This document shows positions 15,077 to 23,719 of a DNA stretch of 64,000 bases, in pieces (position 1 is the first letter of the stretch; every line of letters starts with the position of its first letter). A program made the position numbers and the translations under genes. Below the pieces are notes generated by a model. The model worked only from the letters and a program-made list of their open reading frames with translations. It did no database searches and was not told the DNA's origin. Origin of the DNA: Candidatus Pacearchaeota archaeon (GTDB lineage Archaea > Nanoarchaeota > Nanoarchaeia > Pacearchaeales > GW2011-AR1); contig JALOBN010000001.1 in the NCBI GenBank assembly GCA_023228245.1, forward strand, positions 320,886 to 384,885, read 5' to 3'.

Positions 15077-16435
15077 ATGGTAAGAACTAGATACATAGGA
15101 TCTACTCGCCCGCGAGAGGCTGGGTATTCGGCCACTCATAAGCAGGATTTCATCGCTCATGTAGAGGGTGGAGATTGGGTTCATTGGGCCTCAAAAATTT
15201 CTGAGATTAACTCAGGTAATGTGCAACAGGCATTGGACGATATTCGTACTATGATAATTGGGCTCGGATCTGTTGTGGTTGGAAATTCAGCACCAGTTGC
15301 TAGCGGAACCGTACCAGTTTATGATGGAACTTCTGGACGTGCTCTTAGGAGTACGCCAACTGCCATAGATTCTAGTTGGGGAGATTTATTCTTTCCAGTC
15401 GGTTCAGGCGGTAGCATTATTTCAAAACAATTCACCAATCTTACGACAAAAGCTGAATCTTTACAGATTTGGAGCCAAGGCAATTCTGGCGGTGGCAGTG
15501 GTGGTGATTTGATATTAGGAGCAGGATACAATTTTAGTTCAGGACAATATGACGGAATGATTAGCTTGTGGACTTCTCGTCTGGCCTTTAACTCGGCATC
15601 ATTACATCCATTAATAACTCAAAACGATTCTTCTGGCTCACCAAATGATCTTTTCATAATCTCTCAAGGAACAACTAGTAGCGCAACACCAAGTAGCTTA
15701 TGGCTGGAGTCTGGTGTAAATAGTTTGGGCCAGCATGGAAGTGTTTATCTTTATAGCTATCCAGGTGTAGTGTCTGTTCAAGCTTCGGCTTTGAGTTTTG
15801 ATTCAACTTATCCTGCAGTATTAACGCAGGAAGATTGGGATACGCCAATAGCTACAAGTATGTACATAACTGCGCAATCAATTCCATGGGGGGCTGTAAA
15901 TAATACTGGAACCCCTGGAGATCTTTGGTTGAAATCTGGTCATAATCCAAATAATAACCATTCTGGGCAGCTCCATTTAAATGCTAATAATGGATATATA
16001 TCGATAGATAGCCGGCATGTATATTTCGATCCAGCTCTCAATGGTGTGATTATTAGTCAATACGAGACAGACTACACAGCTACTGATTTTGAAATCATTG
16101 CACAATGTGGAACTTATCAGAAAGGTGGAGATCTAAACATTTATTCTGGTATAGGGTTTTTGGCTGGACCTCATAATTCCCCAGGAGATGATGGTTACAT
16201 AAACATTAATTCTGGTCTTGGACAGGTTAATATTGAAGGTACGTGCTATGGTGGTCGTGGTGGTGTAAATTTGGGGGATGTAACGTTCTTCTCCAACTGT
16301 CTTGGGCCAGGATCGTCGGGAGGGACACCCTACCCCATAAATGGAGTTTTTGTGTTTGCTAATGGTGACAATCTTTACTGCAGGACTCCTAGTGGTGCTC
16401 AGTTCCTATTAACACACCCATCGCTAGCTAGTTGA
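15077..16435 (+). CDS. Tail fibre-like protein
   Basis: The 452-residue product has a phage fibre attachment-type N-terminus (HKQDFIAHVEGGDWVHWASK, then SGNVQQALDDI). Then come Gly/Ser-rich, beta-strand-rich stretches with at least three looser repeats of the pattern GDLWLKSG...GSVYLYS/GQLHLNA, typical of a trimeric shaft. One DGY is present (GDDGYININSG). A 52-bp piece of its N-terminal coding region has a diverged relative at 9833-9884. It probably attaches to the baseplate and may carry receptor-binding sites at the C-terminus. Confidence 0.7.
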   Translation: MVRTRYIGSTRPREAGYSATHKQDFIAHVEGGDWVHWASKISEINSGNVQQALDDIRTMIIGLGSVVVGNSAPVASGTVPVYDGTSGRALRSTPTAIDSSWGDLFFPVGSGGSIISKQFTNLTTKAESLQIWSQGNSGGGSGGDLILGAGYNFSSGQYDGMISLWTSRLAFNSASLHPLITQNDSSGSPNDLFIISQGTTSSATPSSLWLESGVNSLGQHGSVYLYSYPGVVSVQASALSFDSTYPAVLTQEDWDTPIATSMYITAQSIPWGAVNNTGTPGDLWLKSGHNPNNNHSGQLHLNANNGYISIDSRHVYFDPALNGVIISQYETDYTATDFEIIAQCGTYQKGGDLNIYSGIGFLAGPHNSPGDDGYININSGLGQVNIEGTCYGGRGGVNLGDVTFFSNCLGPGSSGGTPYPINGVFVFANGDNLYCRTPSGAQFLLTHPSLAS

Positions 16436-16457
16436 GCTTTGGCAACGTGAGAATTAT

Positions 16458-19400
16458 ATGATAAGATATCCAAATTCATTAGATAATGATGTGACAATCG
16501 TGAGGATTGATGATAATCTCTCAGAGCTTGGTTCGTCCGCTATCAATCAATTGAGAGAGGCTGTTTTTTCGATTGAGAAAACTTTAGGATTGAATCCACA
16601 AGGTTCAAAATCAAGCGTAAATGATCGCATCTCTGTACTTATTGGACCAGATGGAAATCCAAAAGCGGAGGCGCTCCAAGCGATTGGGTTAGTGACTCTA
16701 CCAATTACAAATAATCAAGTTGCCAACAATGCCGGAATCAAAGAAGTAAAATTAGATTTGAATTTTAGTACGGCTTCGCTACACTCAAATGTTGTATCAC
16801 TGCAATCTAGTGTTGATATTGCTCAAGCCCTTCTGGCCGAGGAAAATGCCAATTTCTTGACTCATATTTCTGGTGGTTTGTTACTGCTAGATAATCTAAC
16901 ATCAGCAAGACATGTTGCGAGTCATATTGATATCAATGCCATTCCGACAGATTCTCGCGATACATATACATGGGATGGTTTACGTGATACGGATCATAAT
17001 CTACGACCAGCTACTCAAGTAGCTGAGGCACTTCTTGAAATCAACAACGAATTGGTAGGACATGAAAATGCCACTATCGCACTTGTTCACCCAGCGACAG
17101 CTATTTCTGTAGACACATCTACTTTCACACAACTGCCGGCATACTTGACCAATGTACAAGAAGCCTTGGGATTTGTGGATAACCAGGAGACTTTATCTTC
17201 AGGTGTGGATAGATCTACGATGAATGCCAATGGTATTCCTAGAACAGCTCGTATTCAAAATTTACAGCGTGATGGATATACTATAAACGTTGTTCCTCCA
17301 ACTAAGATTCATGCCTATCTAGCAGAACCTAGTAAAATAGCTCCACATGACAATATCAATAATGGTGATGATGTCATTAAATTCTTACCAGACAATACGA
17401 ATTTTGTATTTGATTCTCTATTTACTAATGTTAGGGTTGGTGATATTCTTCGTCTTAACTACGGAAATGGAATAGAGACTTCATATCCAATCATGTCTAT
17501 TAGGTTTTTGTCAGGATCTGATTGGTCAGTGAGGGTAAACGCCAACAATATGTTTGATACTGGTGATGGATACGAAGGTTATGCCAGAATTGATCGTCCA
17601 AATTTCGATATAAACACATGTGGTGTTTTGGCAGCTGCTGGTGTTGTACCAAGTATATATTCTAGTCAATCATTTTTCGATACCATTATTCTCGGTAGCC
17701 CAAGAGGAGCTACTGCAGTAGGTATTGGATTTGATCCTGGGGTTATTAATGCTCTTCATTACAATCTATACCTTAGACTGTATCCGACTGGTAATAAAGA
17801 TGTGTTCTATGATCTTCCAGCTATTGATGTTAGTGGAAATCAAGGGGTTACACCAGGGTATTACAATCTTGATATTGTGGTGGAGAATACCAATAAAATG
17901 TTGAGATTGTCAGGTTATAATTACCGATTTATTGCTTTCGCTCACAAAGGTGAGTTTGGCATTATGCTAGCAGATGATTATAATGGGTCCTCATTCTCTA
18001 TTATTTCTGGTCAAATTAACTACATTACAGGAAATATTGAACAAGGTTCATATGTCAATAACATTATTGGAGATACCACTGATCAATACGATGCGTTAGG
18101 ATTAGGCTTTAGCCGATCTGGTTTCGCAACTCCGGTTATGTCTCGTTTGGGAGTGAGCGAACCTTACCCAACAACAATTTCTGCTTCTAATTATTCCACA
18201 CTCATCATTACTCCAGTAAGTGGTCGTAATGTAATTATAAATGGGAATAGAAGAGATTCTTTAGCTACGCCAAGATTTACAGAAGGCGATGGTTATTGGT
18301 CTGCTATTGTTACTAACATTACAGCAGACATACCTCATAATACAAATTTTGTTACATATTCAATTCCATTTGATCTAGCAACTGAAGACTTAGCTCCTGG
18401 CAAGACTATTGTGGTTCAATCAGATACACCAGGAGATACGACAATTAATTATTATGGGCGATTCATCATTGATAGTGTTTCGTTCTCGTGTACTGGTGCT
18501 GGCCAAACCAATATCACTGTGTTGAACAGCATTCATGGTACGGCAAATCCAGCTCAAGCCCCACTTCCATTACAATCGCGTGTTCGTGTATACTTCTCAG
18601 ATGATTCTGTGATGTTTAATATTGGAAATATGGTTGGGGCAGAATTATCAGATCCAACTGATTATCATCATTATCATGAAGTTTTTGTAAATGATATTGG
18701 AAAATCAGTGGCGGTTGAGCGCGCTAGAATGGCTCATACCGATAGTGGGCCTGTACCAGGTAGTGGTAATATAGGTTCATTGTCTTGGAGAATTAGGAGA
18801 GTATCTCCCAAGCTTACAGGCGAGCGTGTTGGAGTTACCGATTTCCGTAATTTCATTAAGCTACGCATTGCGGGTTGGAATGCTACAACTGGAGAATTTA
18901 ATCTTTATCTGGTATCATTGGATGGGTTTACAAGTGGTCCAGCTGCTAAAGCGAAGAAAAATCATGTAGTCAGAGTTTACGACAAATCAGGTGTAAATTT
19001 CATTGATATTGAATTTAGGGAAACGTATGGAAATGCAACTACAATGCCAATGGGAACTGTTGCAATTGAATTATTCCCAACACTTAAAAATAACGATGAA
19101 TATTTTGCTGTAGCTGGTGTAAGTCATGATGGTTTTGTTTTCAAATCTATCACTGACCTTAGAGATTTTGGAACCATATCCGAAAGTAATTTAGGAGATT
19201 CAGCGATAAAATTCATTGAATCTGGAGAGCGTTATCTTCATGCTAACGGTATTATTAGAGGATTTAAATTCATAAGCACAGAAAATTACAGATTATCATT
19301 CAAAGGTGGTTTAGCTCTAGTTAATGGTTCTTTTGTACCTATGGATGCTACAAGTGTTGGTGTTCCAACTACCAATGGAGAGTACTTTATTTGTGTTACC

Positions 19401-21752
19401 GACACCGGTCAGTTGATATCGATACGTAAAGATAACGGAAGTAATCCTTTGAACTTTATTGAGGCATTGACGTTCAAAGAAATTGTAGATAACAGAAAGG
19501 ATCTTACAATTATTTACAAAGCTACAGTGAGTGGTGGAGTTGTTTCGCCATCTGATGCTAGAAGGTTTGTTGTAAATCAAGATCTTGGGATTAATAGTTG
19601 GGCGTATTCTGATGCTAATTCTCAGAGTGGTTATGATGACGGCAATCCTAGTAATGTCAACTTTATAACTCCAGAAGCCTTAATGAACTGGGTTAATGAG
19701 TATCACATTAAAGAAGTTAAGGTTAAGGACGTGATTCTTAATTACGGCCTTACACTAAACTTTACCAGTCCTGTTAAACTAATTGGTGGTTCATATGTAA
19801 TTTATGAAGCCCGGGGACTAGCTTTCACTAGCGGAAATTGGACTATTGATGATGCGGATATTACATACACACCAGTCCATCATTTGTATGCAGACGCTAA
19901 TGATGTGTTTTGTACTGGTGGTAATTGGGGTGGTATTGTAATTGATGGAATACCACTATCGGCTACCATCTCTGATTTTGGAATTGAAAACTCACGGTTC
20001 TATTCTACATCAGCTCAGCGAGCACCATTCGTGGCCATTTATTCAGCTACGGGTAATAGTTATAATCTGTTCCACAATGGTAGATTTGTGAATAATACTT
20101 TCACTGATACGCAAGCTGATAGAGCGTTGTGTTATGCTTTTGTGAATAGCAATACTCCAGACGTCTCTATGTCATCTCCATATTTCCAAGACATCTTGGT
20201 ATCTGATACTAAGATTAATGGACGTCAAGGAATTTTGATAGGTGGTCGTGCAACCCCCGCCGTGGAATATAGTGGATATACGGCCATGAATAAGGTTCTG
20301 ATTGAGAACTTTGTCATCAAAAACAATCGCTTTGGTCTAATCGGATTCAATGTAGATAACTGGATTGGGTCTACAGAAGCCGGTAGATTCGTGATTGATA
20401 ATAATAAAGCCGAACTAATATACTCTGGGTTTTCTGCCACAATGAACCCATTTGATAATAAATATGCATATGGCGTGAATTTTTCAACGGGAAATACAGT
20501 ATCTTTTGTTGTACGCGATAATGATTGTTATTACCTAAAGATAGAGGCTTCTGCTGGGGCAAACTTATTGAAGTCAAGTGTAACTGGTAACACAATCAAG
20601 CGATGGGATGATGTCCTTTACGATGCATTTGTTCCAGATGCATCGGAGGCACGTCGGGCGCTTGTGGTATTTAGCAATGGCCTCTATCCAGCAAATATAA
20701 CCATCGCAAACAATACCATTGACGGATTTGATGGTTTGACATCTGGTTACATACACGGCATCTATACTCAAGGCCCTGGCTTGTCTATTACTGGAAACAT
20801 CATCAACAACATTGCTGGCGTTGATTTAAATTCTACCCCAAATGGTTCTGGAAATGGCGGTTGGGGTATTTGGAGTTATGGAGGTGAATCCAGTACAATC
20901 GTAGGCAATACCATCAGCAAGCAAGATGGTGTGGGAATTGCTGGCTATATCTATTCAGATGCCACCGCTGCAATTTACGGCAATACTTTTAGCCATTTCA
21001 ATTTAGCTTCTTGGTCCGGTTCTCCAGATCCTGATGGATACGGAGAACTTTCAAATGCCAACTTCAACGGAATTTATGGTCGGGGTTCGAAATTCGCGGC
21101 TTGGAACGTAAATCAAGTGGTAAAGACGGTTCCAAATATGGCTTCTGGAATTCCTCTGTTCCATCTAGATCCTGGAGCTGGTACCGCTATTACAAACACT
21201 GAAAACAATGAACGGTTGTTGTATGGAAGCCCTGCCACCAGCATTAACAAGGGCTTGAAATCGGTTCGTTTCTTTGAAGATCGTGGTTGGGTTTGGGAAT
21301 GGAATGGTGGTGGACTGTCGACCAATGACGGTACTATTGGTTTGATTCTTCCGCTTTCTTCTGTAATACCAGATCGCGCTTACTTACTATCGGTCGAGAT
21401 ACACGTTTACTTCAGTGGGCCGTGGGATGTTCTCCCGAAAGATTCAGACCCAATCAATGTTTTCCCTCAAGTCTCTTTGGAACTTAATGGAAATATGGTG
21501 GATAGCAAGAATCCATTCACCGATCCGGGAGGCCCATTCTACACCGATGTCACTCTCATATATCGATCCGACGCATTGATTACAGGGTTTGCTGGTACTC
21601 GGCCACCAGCTCCATTGGTAAAGGAGATGGTCGTGAAGATGAAGCAAGGCCTTCCAGGTGGAACTCCGGTTTTTGGAAGATGGCTAGGACCAACTGGTTC
21701 TGGAACTCAAACGATGAGAATTGACCAGGTCGAGATCATGTATCTGTATTAA
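16458..21752 (+). CDS. Very large tail spike/fibre with beta-helix region
   Basis: The 1764-residue product begins MIRYPNSLDNDVTIVRIDDN and continues NQLREAVFSIEKTLGLNPQG, an attachment domain I associate with fibres of large myoviruses. The middle has beta-rich domains with DGY loops. Residues about 1115-1540 form a right-handed beta-helix (NNTIDGFDGL, then ITGNIINNIAG, then IVGNTISKQDGVGI), as in polysaccharide-degrading or glycan-binding spikes. The last 200 residues form a jelly-roll-like domain. No catalytic residues can be assigned by eye. Its stop overlaps the convergent lipoprotein gene by three bases. It is likely a main receptor or capsule-binding protein. Confidence 0.75.
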   Translation: MIRYPNSLDNDVTIVRIDDNLSELGSSAINQLREAVFSIEKTLGLNPQGSKSSVNDRISVLIGPDGNPKAEALQAIGLVTLPITNNQVANNAGIKEVKLDLNFSTASLHSNVVSLQSSVDIAQALLAEENANFLTHISGGLLLLDNLTSARHVASHIDINAIPTDSRDTYTWDGLRDTDHNLRPATQVAEALLEINNELVGHENATIALVHPATAISVDTSTFTQLPAYLTNVQEALGFVDNQETLSSGVDRSTMNANGIPRTARIQNLQRDGYTINVVPPTKIHAYLAEPSKIAPHDNINNGDDVIKFLPDNTNFVFDSLFTNVRVGDILRLNYGNGIETSYPIMSIRFLSGSDWSVRVNANNMFDTGDGYEGYARIDRPNFDINTCGVLAAAGVVPSIYSSQSFFDTIILGSPRGATAVGIGFDPGVINALHYNLYLRLYPTGNKDVFYDLPAIDVSGNQGVTPGYYNLDIVVENTNKMLRLSGYNYRFIAFAHKGEFGIMLADDYNGSSFSIISGQINYITGNIEQGSYVNNIIGDTTDQYDALGLGFSRSGFATPVMSRLGVSEPYPTTISASNYSTLIITPVSGRNVIINGNRRDSLATPRFTEGDGYWSAIVTNITADIPHNTNFVTYSIPFDLATEDLAPGKTIVVQSDTPGDTTINYYGRFIIDSVSFSCTGAGQTNITVLNSIHGTANPAQAPLPLQSRVRVYFSDDSVMFNIGNMVGAELSDPTDYHHYHEVFVNDIGKSVAVERARMAHTDSGPVPGSGNIGSLSWRIRRVSPKLTGERVGVTDFRNFIKLRIAGWNATTGEFNLYLVSLDGFTSGPAAKAKKNHVVRVYDKSGVNFIDIEFRETYGNATTMPMGTVAIELFPTLKNNDEYFAVAGVSHDGFVFKSITDLRDFGTISESNLGDSAIKFIESGERYLHANGIIRGFKFISTENYRLSFKGGLALVNGSFVPMDATSVGVPTTNGEYFICVTDTGQLISIRKDNGSNPLNFIEALTFKEIVDNRKDLTIIYKATVSGGVVSPSDARRFVVNQDLGINSWAYSDANSQSGYDDGNPSNVNFITPEALMNWVNEYHIKEVKVKDVILNYGLTLNFTSPVKLIGGSYVIYEARGLAFTSGNWTIDDADITYTPVHHLYADANDVFCTGGNWGGIVIDGIPLSATISDFGIENSRFYSTSAQRAPFVAIYSATGNSYNLFHNGRFVNNTFTDTQADRALCYAFVNSNTPDVSMSSPYFQDILVSDTKINGRQGILIGGRATPAVEYSGYTAMNKVLIENFVIKNNRFGLIGFNVDNWIGSTEAGRFVIDNNKAELIYSGFSATMNPFDNKYAYGVNFSTGNTVSFVVRDNDCYYLKIEASAGANLLKSSVTGNTIKRWDDVLYDAFVPDASEARRALVVFSNGLYPANITIANNTIDGFDGLTSGYIHGIYTQGPGLSITGNIINNIAGVDLNSTPNGSGNGGWGIWSYGGESSTIVGNTISKQDGVGIAGYIYSDATAAIYGNTFSHFNLASWSGSPDPDGYGELSNANFNGIYGRGSKFAAWNVNQVVKTVPNMASGIPLFHLDPGAGTAITNTENNERLLYGSPATSINKGLKSVRFFEDRGWVWEWNGGGLSTNDGTIGLILPLSSVIPDRAYLLSVEIHVYFSGPWDVLPKDSDPINVFPQVSLELNGNMVDSKNPFTDPGGPFYTDVTLIYRSDALITGFAGTRPPAPLVKEMVVKMKQGLPGGTPVFGRWLGPTGSGTQTMRIDQVEIMYLY

Positions 21753-22609
21753 GCTGCATCGCAACACCAGGCATTCTTAAAGAGTGTAACGCATCCAATT
21801 AATCCTGTTGGAGGAATCGAGGAGGGACACGCCCATCCCTCTTTTCCCGCCGCGCAATCGCTTGAGTATGCTCCACCGAAGTTCTTTACGCAGCGCGTGC
21901 CACAGACGTTTGGAGTGGGGACATCGCCCGCCCCGCTCCAATCTGCGCCTCCAGAAACTGTCTGTGGAGCTTGACCGCAATCCGTATTTGCCGTTCCATC
22001 GGTGACGCACGGGCCGCAAGAGAGCAATCCGCCGCAACCATCAGTGGCCGCTCCACAAGCGGTCGGCTTTGAGAGATTGCTTCTAATCGCGTCCCATGTA
22101 GCAATATCAGCACACGTCTTCGGAACGCACGTGCTCGTGGTGGTTGAGCCGCCGGTTGCTTCCGTTGTCGTGGTTCCATTGCCGCCGGTTGCGGTCGTAG
22201 TGACAACGTAACTACCACCAGTTCCAGTATCTGTGCTCGTGGTGGTTGAGCCGCCGGTATCTGTGTTCGTGGTTCCGCCGGTCGTAGTGATGACAACGGA
22301 GCCACCAGTTCCGGTATCTGTGCTTGTGGTTGAACCGCCGATATCTGTGTTCGTGGTGGTTCCGGAGTTGCCGCCGATCGTGCTCGTTGCGGTTGTTTTG
22401 GTTGCAGTTGAATTGCCGCTGGTACCATTCGCAACTCTTGACCCACCGGTCGAACTATTTACTTTCGTAGAAGTAGATGTACTGCCAGCCACACCTTCCA
22501 GCTGGTCAAAGCATTCTTGGGTTGTACAGCCGGATTGAGTGGTTGTTGTGGAACTGCAAGCCATGGTGATCACTGCGAAAAGAACCGGTGAAATGAAGTA
22601 TTTGGTCAT
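21749..22609 (-). CDS. Lipoprotein with Thr/Gly-rich stalk and Cys-rich domain (moron-like, host-type)
   Basis: ATG at 22607-22609 follows GGAGAT, better than the longer frame from 22642. The product (286 residues) has a lipoprotein signal, YFISPVLFAVITMAC, with the lipidated Cys at 18. A long Thr/Ser/Gly stalk with repeats such as NTDTGGSTTTSTDTGTGG covers about residues 45-165. The Cys-rich C-terminal domain begins CVPKTCADI and contains TDGCGGLLSCGPC. That Cys pattern is typical of surface proteins in Myxococcota. The gene is GC-rich, on the opposite strand to its neighbours, and has its own promoter and ribosome binding site: the layout of a moron expressed alone. It might block superinfection at the cell surface, but no function is shown by sequence. 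Confidence 0.8.
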   Translation of the reverse strand: MTKYFISPVLFAVITMACSSTTTTQSGCTTQECFDQLEGVAGSTSTSTKVNSSTGGSRVANGTSGNSTATKTTATSTIGGNSGTTTNTDIGGSTTSTDTGTGGSVVITTTGGTTNTDTGGSTTTSTDTGTGGSYVVTTTATGGNGTTTTEATGGSTTTSTCVPKTCADIATWDAIRSNLSKPTACGAATDGCGGLLSCGPCVTDGTANTDCGQAPQTVSGGADWSGAGDVPTPNVCGTRCVKNFGGAYSSDCAAGKEGWACPSSIPPTGLIGCVTLFKNAWCCDAA

Positions 22610-22640
22610 CTGAAATCTCCTATTCTGACAGCACTCAACC

Positions 22641-22669
22641 ACTATAACTTAGCTAGTTCTGACAGTCAA
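22641..22669 (-). promoter_or_regulatory. Sigma70-type promoter of the lipoprotein gene
   Basis: Read on the minus strand: TTGACT (22664-22669), 17-bp spacer, TATAGT (22641-22646), each one or two bases from consensus with ideal spacing. Transcription would start near 22634 and give a short leader before GGAGAT and ATG. A 9-bp direct repeat TTCTGACAG (plus strand 22623-22631 and 22657-22665) flanks the -10 and overlaps the spacer, a possible operator pair. Confidence 0.7.
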
Positions 22670-22670
22670 C

Positions 22671-22705
22671 AAAAAAGACATGAAGACTTCATTAAGAAAG
22701 TCTTC
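22671..22705 (-). terminator. Possible terminator/insulator hairpin upstream of the lipoprotein promoter
   Basis: GAAGACTT (22682-22689) and AAGTCTTC (22698-22705) form an 8-bp stem with an 8-nt loop. On the minus strand a run of six T (22671-22676) follows five bases after the stem. It would stop minus-strand transcription entering from the right. The gap between stem and T-run makes it imperfect. Confidence 0.3.
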
Positions 22706-22763
22706 GCACTAGAAGTCTTGTTCCGGCTCATAGGCCAATGAATCAATATTTTCATATTAATTT

Positions 22764-23570
22764 ATGACTACGCCGGGCACAGGATCTTTATTCAGATCTG
22801 ATCTTTACGAGATTCACCACATTTTCCAAAATTCCCTCATGGCATATCCGAAGGAACTCATCATCGGAATGCTACGGGAAGAGTTCTCGAAGGATTCTTT
22901 CTACCATTACGTTAGTGATCCTTGGGGTTTCCCAAAAGTTCCCGATCATACCGATCTACCTTTGGGGGCTGGGCTCAATGATGATCTGACGACGCGCATC
23001 TTTATTGGCGAAGCGTTCAGATTCGATGCAATTTTTTATCCTGCTCTTTTGGTAAAAATGACGGCAGCCAGATCTGTTCCAATTTCAATGAATAGGAATA
23101 AGGATGTCGTTGAGTACGAAAAGCAATTAGTAATTGACGGCTACGGAAACTCAAAAGAGTTCTTTATACCAAAATACATCGACCTCGCTGGAGCGTGGGA
23201 AGGCACGATAGCAATTGATGTAATAAGCCGTGATATTTTGGATAGGGATAATTTGGTAAGTATAGTGATGTTACTGTTTACTGATATCCGGTTTGAAAGT
23301 TTGAGGAAAGCCGGTGTGTTGGTAAAATCCGGGCAGCCAAGTCTTGGGGGTATTTCCGAAGGGGATGATAGGCAACAGGATAAACTTTACAAAGCAACGA
23401 TTAGCGTAGACATTCGTACCGAGTGGAGACGCCTGATTCCTATCAGCGATGTAGTAGAACGTATCAATTTCTGCGTAGATTTTAGAGTATGGGGATCTGA
23501 AGTCATCACAAATCCCAATATCGCAATAGGTGCATCTATATCGATTCTAGATCAAATTGAGGCTTTGTAA
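22764..23570 (+). CDS. Tail completion/neck-like structural protein, unknown
   Basis: The 268-residue product (SDLYEIHHIFQNSLMAYPKE at the start) has mixed alpha/beta character, one DGY (VIDGYGNSKEFF) and a C-terminal beta-rich half (KATISVDIRTEWRRLIPISD). It lies immediately before the tail sheath, where tail terminator or sheath-initiating proteins are often encoded, which is the only basis for the suggested role. No ribosome binding site is visible before ATG 22764. Confidence 0.5.
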   Translation: MTTPGTGSLFRSDLYEIHHIFQNSLMAYPKELIIGMLREEFSKDSFYHYVSDPWGFPKVPDHTDLPLGAGLNDDLTTRIFIGEAFRFDAIFYPALLVKMTAARSVPISMNRNKDVVEYEKQLVIDGYGNSKEFFIPKYIDLAGAWEGTIAIDVISRDILDRDNLVSIVMLLFTDIRFESLRKAGVLVKSGQPSLGGISEGDDRQQDKLYKATISVDIRTEWRRLIPISDVVERINFCVDFRVWGSEVITNPNIAIGASISILDQIEAL

Positions 23571-23671
23571 TGCATATCTGAGCATAAGTTTAATGCAAAA
23601 CTGAGAAGGTAATAATTTCACATCTTCTTAGACCTCTTAGATCAAAAGAGAATGTCATTTTTGGAGCGAGC

Positions 23672-23719
23672 ATGAAGCGTATTAACAAATTAAACAAAGT
23701 TATTCATGAGGTGATCTAA
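23672..23719 (+). CDS. 15-residue leader peptide before the sheath gene
   Basis: GGAGCGAG lies just before ATG 23672. The frame reads MKRINKLNKVIHEVI and its TAA shares a base with the ATG of the sheath gene (TAATG). The sheath ribosome binding site GAGGTGAT lies inside this frame, so ribosomes on the leader would cross it. Translational coupling for a very abundant protein is a reasonable role; it could also be chance. The rest of the 23571-23671 gap shows nothing clear. Confidence 0.45.
   Translation: MKRINKLNKVIHEVI

Noticed and set aside
21886..22538. Overlapping open frames in and opposite the Thr/Gly-rich lipoprotein stalk
   Set aside because: GC-rich repeats leave other frames open; only the minus-strand frame has a signal peptide, ribosome binding site and promoter.
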